Counted from the stretch's first letter, positions 1 through 8,727 are shown. The stretch is 64,000 nt of DNA from Verrucomicrobiota bacterium (GCA_017301975.1 JAFLEI010000007.1:62001-126000), one strand, 5' to 3'. Notes: generated by a model from the sequence alone, not told the origin. Numbers and translations: made by a program.

Positions 1-2
1 AC

Positions 3-191
3 ATCCGCCCTGAGGTGCTGCGTGGCATGGAGACCAATGCCGCACGCAGCGAGGCTCTCATCTGCCAGCGCCTGCCCAAGTTTCTGCACTCCCTGGGCCG
101 CGACTTCGCCGGACTGCCGGGCGCACGTGTGTATGAGGCGCTGAAGTCTGGCGAGCTCTCCTACCGCTCCTGGTGCTTTCGAAAGCCGTGA
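3..191 (+). CDS. C-terminal 62 residues of an unrecognised protein (5' truncated)
   Basis: An open frame enters from the left edge and ends at TGA 189-191. The visible tail is arginine-rich and ends with the residues YRSWCFRKP. I do not recognise the family. The stop is immediately followed by the stop of the convergent minus-strand lectin gene at 192, so the two genes are packed tail to tail with no room for a terminator. Codon use is GC-rich like the surrounding core genes, which supports a real gene end rather than a chance frame. No function can be assigned from 62 residues. Confidence 0.55.
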   Translation: MRPEVLRGMETNAARSEALICQRLPKFLHSLGRDFAGLPGARVYEALKSGELSYRSWCFRKP

Positions 192-539
192 TCAGGCCCC
201 GATGGCCAGCCAGTTGAACTCCACGGAAAAAACCCGCGAAGCATCCCAGGTGGAGATGACCGCCTGGAAGCCGAACTCCGTGACGTTCTCCGCTTTCAGT
301 GTGATGCGCGAGCTTTCCCGCCGGTCCATGTCGAATCCTGTGAGGCCGAGATGCACCACAGGGATGGTCGAAAAGGGTGAATCAAAGACGACATCCCAAA
401 TGAAACTCCTCGGCTCCGCAATATCCGGATAAACCACATCCAGCGTCCAGCCTGGGGTGAGGATTCCGACACCGACATTGGACGACAGGACTTTCCAGGG
501 GACAGCGGATGAGTACATGCGCCCAAAGTAGAGCAGCAT
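192..539 (-). CDS. Small H-type lectin domain protein
   Basis: This 115-residue protein carries one domain from about residue 40 to the end. It matches what I know of the H-type lectin fold of discoidin and Helix agglutinin: an F-x-P-V-V-H-L-G-L-T-G-F-D-M-D stretch, then AENVTEFGF and a terminal W-L-A-I-G. Such domains bind sugars, classically GalNAc, as small oligomers. There is no signal peptide and no second domain, so it is a stand-alone lectin module, cytoplasmic unless exported by an unusual route. ATG at 539 is used; a second ATG lies seven codons in. Function beyond glycan binding is unknown. Confidence 0.75.
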   Translation of the reverse strand: MLLYFGRMYSSAVPWKVLSSNVGVGILTPGWTLDVVYPDIAEPRSFIWDVVFDSPFSTIPVVHLGLTGFDMDRRESSRITLKAENVTEFGFQAVISTWDASRVFSVEFNWLAIGA

Positions 540-621
540 CCGGGCCGGGCACCACCCTCATTGTTGTCATATCACGAGCCATTAAAAACAGGTCTGTGTG
601 CTGGGCGCATCGGGCTCATGT

Positions 622-766
622 CGTAGGTCGGTCGTGTTTGGCGTCGAGCGCGTGTCCATCGACTACCGTCCCCTGCGCCAAACCGCCCGACTACGAGGAC
701 GTTCCTACGCCGGGGTGCGTCGCCATACGCTCACAGACGGGCGGGCTTCGCCACGACCGTCCTACG
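622..766. repeat. Intergenic element bounded by 15-bp inverted repeats
   Basis: The sequence cgtaggtcggtcgtg (622-636) reappears inverted as cacgaccgtcctacg (752-766), matching at 14 of 15 positions. Between them lies a related internal block, cgactacgaggacgttcctacg (689-710), sharing the cgac-tac and tcctacg words. The 145-bp element sits in the 313-bp gap between the lectin gene and the sulfite-oxidase-like gene, where I see no convincing coding sequence. It could be a MITE-like or REP-like mobile repeat, or a structured RNA. Open frames crossing it are not supported by any recognisable protein motif. Confidence 0.45.
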
Positions 767-852
767 CCATCATACCCACCTCTTCTCGCGAAGGGAGGTT
801 GACTTCAGGACTCGTTTTCAACTGTGGGTGGTATCACATCAAAAATCAGGCC

Positions 853-2076
853 TCACGCCACCACTTCCAGCAGCGCTTTCTGGATGTTGTTCTTCCCCGA
901 CTTCGGAAACGGCCGCGGCATCGGCTGAGCATGGCCGTTTTCATCAATCGTGCGGCAGCGCAGCTCATACTTTCCAGGCGCAAGTTTGACCGGCTTGGCC
1001 GTCCAGCGGCACAGCGTGTGCCGCAGCGGCCACTGGCGCGGCTTACGCGTCTCCGGATCAAACTGCACCGGATGCAGCGGCGCGCCTTTGAAGCCCGCAA
1101 TGCCGCTGCCATCAAAAGGCACGATCTGCGCCTCCTGCCACGGTGCCTGGGTGAAGTGTGGATCATTCGCAGGCAGCGGTGTGCGCACATCACGCAGCCA
1201 GAACTGCACCTGCTTGAGACCTGAGATGCCCACCTGCGCATTGCCATGCAGCGTCAGTTCATCCTTCGCGTTGAGCTTGTCCGGCAGATCGCCAAAGCGT
1301 GCGAAGGTCTTGAGCCACGAGTTGATGTCGTTGTTGCCGTTCGCGTAAGTGTCGTCGGACTGATGGGCATTGGTGAAGCCAATGCGCTGCAGCCACTTCA
1401 CCGATTTGAAGCCGTAGGCCTCCGGCACGATCATGCGCACCGGGCCGCCGCGCTCGCCCGTGAGAAATTCACCGTTGAGCTTGTAGCAGAGCATCACCGG
1501 CAGTTCGCCGGGCGGATCTTCAAACACGCGGTTCATCGGCAGGTAGCATTTGAAGATCTGCTTCGGGTCCTCGTTGTGGTGGCCGTGATACCAGACATGG
1601 CGGAGGTTTTCCACCGGCCCGCACTGCCACAGCACATCGCGCAGCGGCACGCCTTCCCACAGGCCATGTCCCAGAGGATCGGAGAGGTTGTTGCAGGTGA
1701 TGACCTTCAAATAACTGACCGCCTTCGTCTTCGCGATCTCCATGAGCTTTTCAAACGTCAGCGCCGAGCCATTGCTGCGCAGCATCGGCCGCTCGATCTT
1801 CGCGTTGCTCGCCGCATCAGCGATGACTTCAAGCTGCCACGTCTCGCGCACCATGCCGATCTCCCGTTGCTTCTCGATGGGCAGCTTGTACGGCAGCGGA
1901 TTGCCGCGCTCCACATTGTAAAAATCTCCCGAAGGCGTGATGCAGCAGCCGCCCTCTTCGCACACAGGGCCTGCCTTTTTCCCAGCCGCCTGCAGTTCCG
2001 CGTGACTCGTCAGCAGCGCAGCGCCTGCAGTACCGATTTTGAACAGGTCGCGGCGAGAAATTGATTTCGACTTCAT
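853..2076 (-). CDS. Tat-exported sulfite-oxidase-like molybdopterin oxidoreductase
   Basis: A 407-residue protein of the sulfite oxidase / MsrP-like molybdopterin-binding superfamily. The N-terminus SISRRDLFK is a twin-arginine signal, so the enzyme should be exported folded with its cofactor. Cys128, in the stretch KVITCNNLSD, sits where the family's molybdenum-ligating cysteine lies. The later block ERGGPVRMIVPEAYGFKSVK (about residues 208-227) is the typical second half of the Moco domain, and a C-terminal Ig-like dimerisation domain follows. The mature N-terminus contains CEEGGCC, an unusual cysteine cluster. ATG at 2076 is preferred over GTG two codons upstream because it places the basic n-region directly before RR. 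Substrate is unknown. No haem subunit or periplasmic partner is adjacent. Confidence 0.85.
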   Translation of the reverse strand: MKSKSISRRDLFKIGTAGAALLTSHAELQAAGKKAGPVCEEGGCCITPSGDFYNVERGNPLPYKLPIEKQREIGMVRETWQLEVIADAASNAKIERPMLRSNGSALTFEKLMEIAKTKAVSYLKVITCNNLSDPLGHGLWEGVPLRDVLWQCGPVENLRHVWYHGHHNEDPKQIFKCYLPMNRVFEDPPGELPVMLCYKLNGEFLTGERGGPVRMIVPEAYGFKSVKWLQRIGFTNAHQSDDTYANGNNDINSWLKTFARFGDLPDKLNAKDELTLHGNAQVGISGLKQVQFWLRDVRTPLPANDPHFTQAPWQEAQIVPFDGSGIAGFKGAPLHPVQFDPETRKPRQWPLRHTLCRWTAKPVKLAPGKYELRCRTIDENGHAQPMPRPFPKSGKNNIQKALLEVVA

Positions 2077-2105
2077 ACGCACCCTTCAAACGTGCGCGCC
2101 CAGGT

Positions 2106-3002
2106 TTACTTAGCTTTGAAAAAGCCGCGCTGCTTCTCACTGATGGGCAGGCCCAGCTTCTCCATGACCTTGAGCATGTCCTCCCACACGGCGCGCTTGG
2201 CGCGAATGCCGTCGCCCGTTTGCTCTTCCCGCAGCAGGTAGGACGGATGGTAGGTGACCATGGTCGGAATGCCGCCGGTGCTGTGAAACTTTCCGCGCAG
2301 ACCACCGACCGTGCCCGGAATGCCGAGCCCTTCCGCCGCCGTGGCTCCCAGGGCCACGATGACCAGCGGCTTGATGAGATCAATCTCCGTGAGGACGAAG
2401 GGCACGCAGGCCCGCATCTCCTCGGCGGTGGGCTTGCGGTTGCCACTGCCCTGGTTGTCCATGGCAGGACGAAATTTGCAGATGTTGCTGATGTACACCT
2501 TCCGGCGTTCGAGACCCATGGCCTTGATGATGGCGGTAAGTTTCTGCCCCGCCGGCCCCACGAAAGGCTCGCCCAGCTTTTCTTCCTCCGCCCCTGGTGC
2601 TTCACCGACAAACATCAGCGATGCCAGCGGACTCCCCACGGCAAAGACCATGGTCTTGCGCAGGCTGCTCATGGAGAGCGCAGGCTCCCACGTCTCCGCC
2701 ATCGCGCGCAATGCCGCGAGCTTTTCTTCAATCGTCGCCCCTGCCACTTCGAGCAGTTCCGTCTTCTTCGTTTCCGGCGGCGGCGGAGCCTCGCTCAGGA
2801 TGCGCGCGGCAGGCGCTGACGCAGATGCAGATGCCCCGGCAAAAGATCGGGACGGCTCCGGCGCGGGAGCCGCACGCACCACGGGCGCACGCACCACTCC
2901 GGTCAGTTTGTCCATCGTCCCCGGACGCAGCGCCACGTGCGTCTTCCCCAGCATCTGGCGCTGCTGAAGGTGCTGTTTGAGGAGTTGAGAGGCGGCGGAC
3001 AT
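2106..3002 (-). CDS. Uracil-DNA glycosylase, family 4-like, lacking the N-terminal Fe-S cysteine pair
   Basis: Removes uracil from DNA in base excision repair. From ATG 3002 the protein has 298 residues: a variable Pro/Ala-rich leader to about residue 80, then the glycosylase core. Visible motifs are [20 protein letters not shown] (131-150, active-site GEAPG loop), SNICKFRP (172-179), the EMRACVPFV segment (195-203), [15 protein letters not shown] (212-226) and the minor-groove motif TYHPSYLLR (250-258). Family 4 enzymes normally bind a 4Fe-4S cluster with four cysteines. Here the last two are present (Cys175, Cys199), but the usual CxxC just before the core is replaced, with Glu106 and Leu109 at the aligned positions. 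The 19-codon extension upstream of 3002 has no motif and is excluded. Confidence 0.85.
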   Translation of the reverse strand: MSAASQLLKQHLQQRQMLGKTHVALRPGTMDKLTGVVRAPVVRAAPAPEPSRSFAGASASASAPAARILSEAPPPPETKKTELLEVAGATIEEKLAALRAMAETWEPALSMSSLRKTMVFAVGSPLASLMFVGEAPGAEEEKLGEPFVGPAGQKLTAIIKAMGLERRKVYISNICKFRPAMDNQGSGNRKPTAEEMRACVPFVLTEIDLIKPLVIVALGATAAEGLGIPGTVGGLRGKFHSTGGIPTMVTYHPSYLLREEQTGDGIRAKRAVWEDMLKVMEKLGLPISEKQRGFFKAK

Positions 3003-3071
3003 GGGAAGAAAGAATGGCGAAGGACGAATGAATGTCGAACACAGAGATTCTTCACCCACGCAAATGCGGAA

Positions 3072-3482
3072 TCACGGCTCGATAATCTCCAACTCCGGAA
3101 ACCAAGGGCGGAAATCCCCTGGATTGCGAGTGATGATACCTTGAAAGCGCATGGCAAACCCACCGATTTGAATGTCGGCAATGGGACGCTTCAATATTCG
3201 ACCGGCCCGTTTCGCCTTCACATAAGCGGCCCAGCCGTTGGCTGCTGCTTCAGTATCTGCTTCGATCCAGTCGATATGGCATTGAATGCCTGACTGCTTC
3301 AGAAAGTGCCTCACCTGGGCCAGTTGACCGCCAAACTGCGGTACGATTTCAATCTGACTGACCGGGCAGGCGACCACACCGTCTGCCAGCCTAGAGGCAA
3401 CGCACCTTGCTGATGCCTCGCCAAATTGAATATCCGCGAGGGCGATGTCCAGCAGGATGCAACTGTCAACAACCCAGGCCAT
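3072..3482 (-). CDS. PIN-domain ribonuclease, VapC-like toxin
   Basis: A 136-residue PIN-domain protein. The acidic residues that would coordinate metal are visible as Asp6 (VVDSCILLDI), Glu45, Asp103 (RPIADIQIGG) and Asp123 (TRNPGDF). The order and spacing match VapC-type toxins, which cleave tRNA or rRNA. Its ATG shares one base with the stop codon of the upstream small gene (TGATG), the arrangement expected for a translationally coupled toxin-antitoxin pair. Target RNA cannot be told from sequence. The gene is intact. Confidence 0.85.
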   Translation of the reverse strand: MAWVVDSCILLDIALADIQFGEASARCVASRLADGVVACPVSQIEIVPQFGGQLAQVRHFLKQSGIQCHIDWIEADTEAAANGWAAYVKAKRAGRILKRPIADIQIGGFAMRFQGIITRNPGDFRPWFPELEIIEP

Positions 3483-3721
3483 CAGTCATCATCCCCCGCG
3501 CGCAGTTCACGCATCGCCTCATCCGTGCCAGGCACGGCACCCTCATGAAACTGGCGGGCATATCCGATCATCGCCACCGGTCCAGGCACGGCCGCAGGCA
3601 TCTCATCCATGATCTCCACGCGAAACTCATGATCGGAAAGCTGGGAACAGCGCAAATGGTTGACAGCCTCCGGCTTGAGCCATTTCAGCAGGCTGGCGGG
3701 AATGGTTGCAGGCGCGTTCAT
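3482..3721 (-). CDS. Putative antitoxin of the PIN-domain toxin
   Basis: A 79-residue acidic protein directly upstream of, and overlapping by one base, the PIN toxin gene. I see no clear AbrB, RHH or Phd/YefM signature, so the antitoxin assignment rests on position, size and acidic C-terminus (it ends GDDD). The middle segment LSDHEFRVEIMDEMP could form a beta-rich DNA-binding or toxin-wrapping region. In VapBC pairs the antitoxin neutralises the toxin and represses the operon. The 81-bp space up to the permease gene end at 3803 is where its promoter should lie. Confidence 0.65.
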   Translation of the reverse strand: MNAPATIPASLLKWLKPEAVNHLRCSQLSDHEFRVEIMDEMPAAVPGPVAMIGYARQFHEGAVPGTDEAMRELRAGDDD

Positions 3722-3802
3722 GCATTAAAGTCTCACGCCTCCTGGACAAGTCAAAGAGGGTTTCTTCTCGCATCAGTCCCCCCCCTGGGTCATTCCTTCG
3801 CC

Positions 3803-4933
3803 TCACGCCCGGCGGCTCAGCCGCATGTCCATCCACACCGCAAGAATCAGCACCACGCCGCGCGCGATGAACTTCCGCTCAGGCGGCACCGACATCAGCG
3901 TCATGCCATTCAGCAGGCAGGCGATGATGAGAGCCCCCAGCAGGACCCCCAGAACATCGCCACGCCCGCCGCGCAAGCTGACGCCACCGATCACACAGGC
4001 CGCGACGGCATCGAGCTCCATCAAATCCCCCACGGTTGTCGTGGATGAGCCCGCATAGGCCGTCTGCATGAAACCCGTGAGGGCCACAATGGCCCCCATG
4101 CCGCTGTAGGCGGCGATCACGCTGCGTTTCATCGGCACCCCGGAAATCAGGGCCGCCTCCGCACTGCCGCCGATGGCGTACAGGTGCCGCCCCAACGCCG
4201 TGTGCTGCGTCACCGCATACACCATCAGCGTGACACAGCCAAGAATGAGCGAGGGCAGCGGAATGCCCCGAAACTGCCCCGTGACGAGCACAAACAGCGC
4301 GATGGCCTGAGCGGTGATGAACAGGCGCATGAACGCCATTTCCTTGTCCTCCACCGCAAAGCCATGCTCCAGGCGGCGTTTGCGCGCACTCAGCGTGGTG
4401 AATATCAGCGCGAGCACGAGCCCTGCAGCCAGCAGCCAGCCCAGCTGCACCGGCAGATAGTAGGTGGTGAGCAGCGAGTAGAGATTGCTCTGCCCACCGG
4501 GTGCGACCGGCACGGTGGCATTGTCGATCACCAGCCAGAAGAGCCCTTTGAAAATCAGCAGCGCCCCCAGTGTCACAATGAACGCAGGCATGCGCTCGCA
4601 CACGATGAAGGCCCCCATGGCCATCCAGATCAAAACCCCGCACAGAAATCCCACCCCCAGTGCCGCAGGCGCCGGCAGGTGATAATGAAACACCAGCACA
4701 CTCGCGATTCCCCCGAGCAATCCGACCCCGCTGCCTGCGGACAGATCAATGTGCCCCGGCAGCAGAATGAGCAGCATGCCCATGGCCAGCGTGGCGGTGA
4801 TCGAAAGCTCCGTCACGAGCATCGACAAATTGCGCGCTCCGAGAAACGCCGGCTCCTTGATGGCAAAGAACGCACAGATCGCGAGCAGCGCGATGGCGAT
4901 GGGCAGTTCTCGAAAGCGGAAGCTCTGAATCAT
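3803..4933 (-). CDS. Sugar ABC transporter permease, XylH/RbsC-like
   Basis: A 376-residue membrane protein with about ten hydrophobic segments. It has the signature features of monosaccharide ABC permeases of the XylH branch: LPGHIDLSAGSGVGLLGG near residues 60-77, the loop ARKRRLEHGF, TALGRHLYAIGGSAEAALIS (the EAA-like loop contacting the ATPase) and MELDAVAACVIGGVSLRGG near the C-terminus. It should import a pentose or similar sugar with an ATPase and a periplasmic binding protein. Neither partner lies next to it: the toxin-antitoxin pair is downstream and an unrelated secreted protein is upstream. It is therefore an orphan in this window. ATG 4933 is chosen because the frame further upstream offers only TTG. 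Confidence 0.85.
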   Translation of the reverse strand: MIQSFRFRELPIAIALLAICAFFAIKEPAFLGARNLSMLVTELSITATLAMGMLLILLPGHIDLSAGSGVGLLGGIASVLVFHYHLPAPAALGVGFLCGVLIWMAMGAFIVCERMPAFIVTLGALLIFKGLFWLVIDNATVPVAPGGQSNLYSLLTTYYLPVQLGWLLAAGLVLALIFTTLSARKRRLEHGFAVEDKEMAFMRLFITAQAIALFVLVTGQFRGIPLPSLILGCVTLMVYAVTQHTALGRHLYAIGGSAEAALISGVPMKRSVIAAYSGMGAIVALTGFMQTAYAGSSTTTVGDLMELDAVAACVIGGVSLRGGRGDVLGVLLGALIIACLLNGMTLMSVPPERKFIARGVVLILAVWMDMRLSRRA

Positions 4934-4957
4934 CGGATGCAATGCTGGATGTCCCTT

Positions 4958-6181
4958 TTACGGGGAGAGCTGCTGGCACGCCGCAGCCAGTTCCTTGGGA
5001 GTTGTCGCCAGCGGCGTAGTTGTTTTGGCATTGTTGCGGATGGCCACATCACGCAAGGTTCTGAGCTTGTCCACGGAAGCATTCACCGGCCCCTTGCCGG
5101 ACAGCTTGACGACAAAATCAGAGCCCGCATTCAGCTTGAAACGCAGGAGCACCGTTTCTTTTTTGTACGCATCAATGATCTTCATCGCTTCAGCTGGCTC
5201 ACCAAAAACACCCAGCAATGTGGCAAGGTGATCGACTGGCGGAGGCGCACTTTCGGTAAATCGCCCGCTCCCGAGAGTGAAGCTTTCCAGCTTGTCACCG
5301 TCACAAGAGATGGAGGCCTGATTGTAAGCGCATCTCAATTCACCTTTGATCGTAAAGTGCCGGTCAGAGGCGTCCACACGATACACTTTCCTCAGCGCCT
5401 GCACATTCATCCCCGCCTGGAGTTCGAAAAGTTCCGGACATATCCAGCGGGACAGTTCTTTCGCCGCCAGCAGGGAGGATTTGAATCCAAAGACCACTCC
5501 ATCTTTAGGCTGAGGCGTGACCTGAAATGAGGGATGGCCGATCAACAACGGCTCAAAGGCCAGCGCCCGCACTTTTTCCTTGGTGACTTGATCGGTAAAT
5601 TCAGTCGAAGACGTCCGTGTCCCCACCACCTGCCTGCCATCACTTTTGGTCACAGTGACAAAGGCGCTTGCGTTATAAATGTCAAAATCCTTGGGCATCT
5701 GCACCAAAAGCCGGCGGAAACCTTGAACCGCACTGTAGCCAGTCGTGTTATACCCTTCACAGCGAAAAGTTCCCTGGATTGTCCTGCCGTCTGCAGAATG
5801 GATCAGCATCACTTCCTTGTCAGCCAGAGTGAAGCTGGGATTGTAGGGGTAGACAGGCACCGGAATTCCATTGGGAATGATCGGACAGTAGCTGATGTTC
5901 ATGGGGCACATCAGTTTGTCCAGTTCCAGCTGCCAGCCGTCATGCTGGCCGAAGCGTGACAAAGCGTAGCTGGGTTTTTTGCCGGACTTCGAGATCTTCG
6001 TGTCGATCTTGCGGTCAACGACCGCGATGATCCGTTCCCCCATCTGAATGGCGTAACCTGTGGAGCCCTCGGTGGCACTGGTTGGACTGCGATCCCAGCT
6101 CAAGGTTGCAGGCGGAGTCTGCGCCCCGCATAACGTGGAAAAAATCAGGGAGACGGATAAAAGGAGTTTTTTCAAGCTCAT
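4958..6181 (-). CDS. Secreted protein of unknown function
   Basis: A 407-residue protein starting MSLKKLLLSVSLIFSTLCGA, a clear Sec signal peptide with cleavage expected after CGA. The mature part is beta-rich in appearance with no family that I recognise. Cysteine-containing segments include LDKLMCPMNISYCPIIP and a pair near RCAYNQASISCDG. The start is set at ATG 6181 because the signal peptide begins there. The frame is open for 99 more codons upstream, but that part runs inside the zinc-ribbon gene region and has no protein-like features. The gene lies 41 bp downstream of the zinc-ribbon gene on the same strand, so the two may be co-transcribed. Confidence 0.7.
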   Translation of the reverse strand: MSLKKLLLSVSLIFSTLCGAQTPPATLSWDRSPTSATEGSTGYAIQMGERIIAVVDRKIDTKISKSGKKPSYALSRFGQHDGWQLELDKLMCPMNISYCPIIPNGIPVPVYPYNPSFTLADKEVMLIHSADGRTIQGTFRCEGYNTTGYSAVQGFRRLLVQMPKDFDIYNASAFVTVTKSDGRQVVGTRTSSTEFTDQVTKEKVRALAFEPLLIGHPSFQVTPQPKDGVVFGFKSSLLAAKELSRWICPELFELQAGMNVQALRKVYRVDASDRHFTIKGELRCAYNQASISCDGDKLESFTLGSGRFTESAPPPVDHLATLLGVFGEPAEAMKIIDAYKKETVLLRFKLNAGSDFVVKLSGKGPVNASVDKLRTLRDVAIRNNAKTTTPLATTPKELAAACQQLSP

Positions 6182-6222
6182 GTCCAGAGTGGTTTTACTT
6201 GCCGTCTCGTGGCTCGTTGAAG

Positions 6223-7293
6223 TCAGTTCTGCGAAGACATGAAGATGCCAAGAATGATCAGGGCGATGATGACCGCGATGGTAATCTTCACCCAGCTCAG
6301 CGGGTATTCGCCACCGATCTTGCCGGTGGCTCCATTCACGGTGACCTGATACGTCTTCGTGCCATAGGTATAAGTCAGCAGCCAGACCGGCAGCAGCACA
6401 TGCTTGAAGGTTTGCGCGCTGTAGTCCGGGGATATTTGCAGATTGCGGCTGGTATCTCCGGGAATCTGCTCGGTGCACTGGCTGCGCAGGATGTTATCCA
6501 TGCGGTTGCGTGAATCCTGCGCCGCCTGCACGAGGTCGATCTGATACTGCTCCACCACCCAGCCGGAGAGATAGCCCGGGTCATAAGGCAGCAGGTCCGT
6601 GGTGGTGGGAAAGGGCTGCAGCTTTTCGAGCAAGGCCGTGTGCACTCCTTTCGAGGCGGGCACCAGCACGTCATCGAAGTCGCTGCTCACATGGCCGGAC
6701 GCATACTCCCAGCGTGTATGTCGCGTGCGGTTCCCTTTGCTGTCGGTCGTATAATAATAGTAGCCAGCCTCCGCCTCCCAGGGGCATTCCGCATGTGCGT
6801 CAAAGGTCCAGTAGGGCAGATACATGCCATGCAGTGTATCTGTCATCGCCTTTTGCCCGAGGGCGTTTGGGGCCCAGAAGTGGCTGGAGTACCAGCGCCG
6901 GATGTCCTCCCGCACCTGGCTTTCGGAAATCTTGAACGGCAGCTGGCTGCCCGGCCGGATCGGCGTGCCGACATCGTCCATGGCGATGATGGCCGGTGAG
7001 CCGCAGAAGTCGCAGTTCTGTGCCACCCGCTTTTCATCGAAGACGGAAATGGCATGGCAGCTCTGGCACTTCACCGTCTTGCGCACCGCCGCCCAGCCGC
7101 GCTGGTCATCGGGAATAGCCCGCAGCATGGCCACGAGATCATTTTCCTCCACCAAGGTGCCATCGTTCTTCAATTCCGCAGGAGACACCGTGCCGCAGTA
7201 AGGGCACACCAGCGCATGCTTGGCAGGGGTCCAGACTGCCTCAGCACCGCAGGCCGGACAGGCAAACTTGGAAATGGCGGTAACTTCAGGCAT
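6223..7293 (-). CDS. Membrane-anchored protein with two N-terminal zinc ribbons
   Basis: A 356-residue protein. The first ribbon uses Cys12, Cys15, Cys30 and Cys33 (CPACG ... CPYCG). The second uses Cys76, Cys79, Cys94 and Cys97 (CQSCH ... CDFCG). A long middle region contains WYSSHFWAPNALG and the aromatic MYLPYWTFDAHAECPW. The C-terminus carries one hydrophobic helix (about 333-351) with a very short tail. It resembles the zinc-ribbon / primosomal-protein-N'-annotated proteins often found beside SPFH-domain YdjI-like proteins. This window has such an SPFH protein, but about 54 kb away. I infer a membrane-associated role and do not assign activity. Confidence 0.75.
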   Translation of the reverse strand: MPEVTAISKFACPACGAEAVWTPAKHALVCPYCGTVSPAELKNDGTLVEENDLVAMLRAIPDDQRGWAAVRKTVKCQSCHAISVFDEKRVAQNCDFCGSPAIIAMDDVGTPIRPGSQLPFKISESQVREDIRRWYSSHFWAPNALGQKAMTDTLHGMYLPYWTFDAHAECPWEAEAGYYYYTTDSKGNRTRHTRWEYASGHVSSDFDDVLVPASKGVHTALLEKLQPFPTTTDLLPYDPGYLSGWVVEQYQIDLVQAAQDSRNRMDNILRSQCTEQIPGDTSRNLQISPDYSAQTFKHVLLPVWLLTYTYGTKTYQVTVNGATGKIGGEYPLSWVKITIAVIIALIILGIFMSSQN

Positions 7294-7413
7294 AAGAGCA
7301 GGTGGGGGAAGCTGGCACGATTAACCGGAGAAAACCGAAGCCTGTCCATTCCAAAAACCAGCGCGGAACATTTTGGCTGGTCAGGCGTTGAACGGCCTGT
7401 ACACAGCCACTCC

Positions 7414-8727
7414 ATGCGCCCTCTCCTCCTCTTGCTTGCCCTGGCAGCCTCCTCAACCCTCGCCGCCACGGTGAAAGACCGCGAAGGCGCGGTACGCGGC
7501 GACAAAGCCCGGCTGGAAAACGACCCCCGCTGGAACTGGAATGACGTCGATGGCGGCTTCCGTCTGGCCAAGACCACCGGCAAGCCCCTGCTCGTCGTGC
7601 TGCGCTGCCTGCCCTGCATGGCCTGCGCCGGCATTGACGCCAGCGTCCTGGAAGAGCAGGAACTCGTGCCCTTGCTCGATCAATTTGTCTGCGTGCGCAT
7701 CATCAATGCCAACGCACTCGACCTCTCACGCTTCCAGTTTGACTACGATCTCTCCTTCTCCGCCATCCTCTTCAATGGCGACGGCACCATCTACGGCCGC
7801 TATGGGTCCTGGCTGCATCAGAAAGATCCGCTGAACAAAACCACGGCCAGCTTCAAAAAAGCGCTCGAAGCAGGTCTGGTCATCCATCAAGGCTATCCCG
7901 CCAACAAAGCCGCGCTGAGCGGCAAGCAGGGCGGACCCACGCCCTACCAAACGCCCATCGAGTTTCCGACACTCGCCAGCAAGTACCCGAGCAAGCTCGA
8001 CTGGAACGGCAAAGTCATGGCCAGTTGCGTCCATTGCCACATGGTTGGCGATGCCTTTCGGGCCTACTACCGCAGCCAGAACAAACCCGTGCCGGTGGAG
8101 TGGATTTACCCGCAGCCGTCCATCGAGACCCTCGGCATCACCTTGGCCACCGACGAAATCGCCAAAGTCGAGGCCGTGGCAGACGGCTCCGCCGCCAATG
8201 CCGCCGGAATTCAGGCCGGGGACGTTTTCACCCGCCTCAACGGCCAGCCGCTCGTTTCCATCGCCGATGTAAGCTGGGTGCTGCATCGCTCGCCCGACTC
8301 AGGTTCCCTGCCCGCCACGGTCCTCCGTAGCGGCAAGGAAACCGCCGTCCCCCTCGATCTCCCCGCCGGCTGGCGCTTGAAGTCAGACATCGGCAAGCGC
8401 GTCGGCACCTGGCCCATGCGGGCCATGGCATTTGGCGGCATGAAAATGGACGACCTCCCCGATGAGGAGCGCACCGCCCTCGGCCTGGACAAGACCCAGA
8501 TGGCCCTGCGCGTCTTCCATGTGGGCGAGTTCGGCCCGCATGCCGCAGCCAAAAAGGCAGGTTTCAAAAAGAACGACATTATCATCCAAATCGGCGATCA
8601 GAAACAGCGCCTTACGGAAAGCGCCCTCATCGGCGATTTGCTCCTGCACCACCTTCCCGGAGAGAAAATGCCCGCCGTCGTGCTGCGGGGCCAGGAGCGG
8701 CTGGAGCTGAATCTGCCGCAGCAGTAG
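7414..8727 (+). CDS. Secreted thioredoxin-like / CxxCH / PDZ protein
   Basis: A 437-residue protein with a Sec signal (MRPLLLLLALAASSTLA). Domain order: a thioredoxin-fold segment at about 45-160 with Cys65, Cys68 and Cys71 in RCLPCMAC; then CVHCH at 205-209, which fits a c-type haem-binding motif; then a PDZ domain at about 235-320 (GSAANAAGIQAGDVFTRLNG); then a second PDZ-like domain at about 340-435 (AAAKKAGFKKNDIIIQIGD). A redox-linked periplasmic chaperone or protein-quality role is plausible but inferred. ATG 7414 is chosen because it begins the signal peptide; the longer frame overlaps the divergent gene. It lies upstream of rpoA on the same strand. Confidence 0.75.
   Translation: MRPLLLLLALAASSTLAATVKDREGAVRGDKARLENDPRWNWNDVDGGFRLAKTTGKPLLVVLRCLPCMACAGIDASVLEEQELVPLLDQFVCVRIINANALDLSRFQFDYDLSFSAILFNGDGTIYGRYGSWLHQKDPLNKTTASFKKALEAGLVIHQGYPANKAALSGKQGGPTPYQTPIEFPTLASKYPSKLDWNGKVMASCVHCHMVGDAFRAYYRSQNKPVPVEWIYPQPSIETLGITLATDEIAKVEAVADGSAANAAGIQAGDVFTRLNGQPLVSIADVSWVLHRSPDSGSLPATVLRSGKETAVPLDLPAGWRLKSDIGKRVGTWPMRAMAFGGMKMDDLPDEERTALGLDKTQMALRVFHVGEFGPHAAAKKAGFKKNDIIIQIGDQKQRLTESALIGDLLLHHLPGEKMPAVVLRGQERLELNLPQQ

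Noticed and set aside
598..1224. A 208-codon plus-strand frame over the 622-766 element
   Set aside because: Arg-rich with no domain, it overlaps the sulfite-oxidase-like gene on the other strand.
4958..6478. Long N-terminal extension of the secreted unknown (99 codons)
   Set aside because: A strong signal peptide begins at 6181, and the extension overlaps the zinc-ribbon gene.
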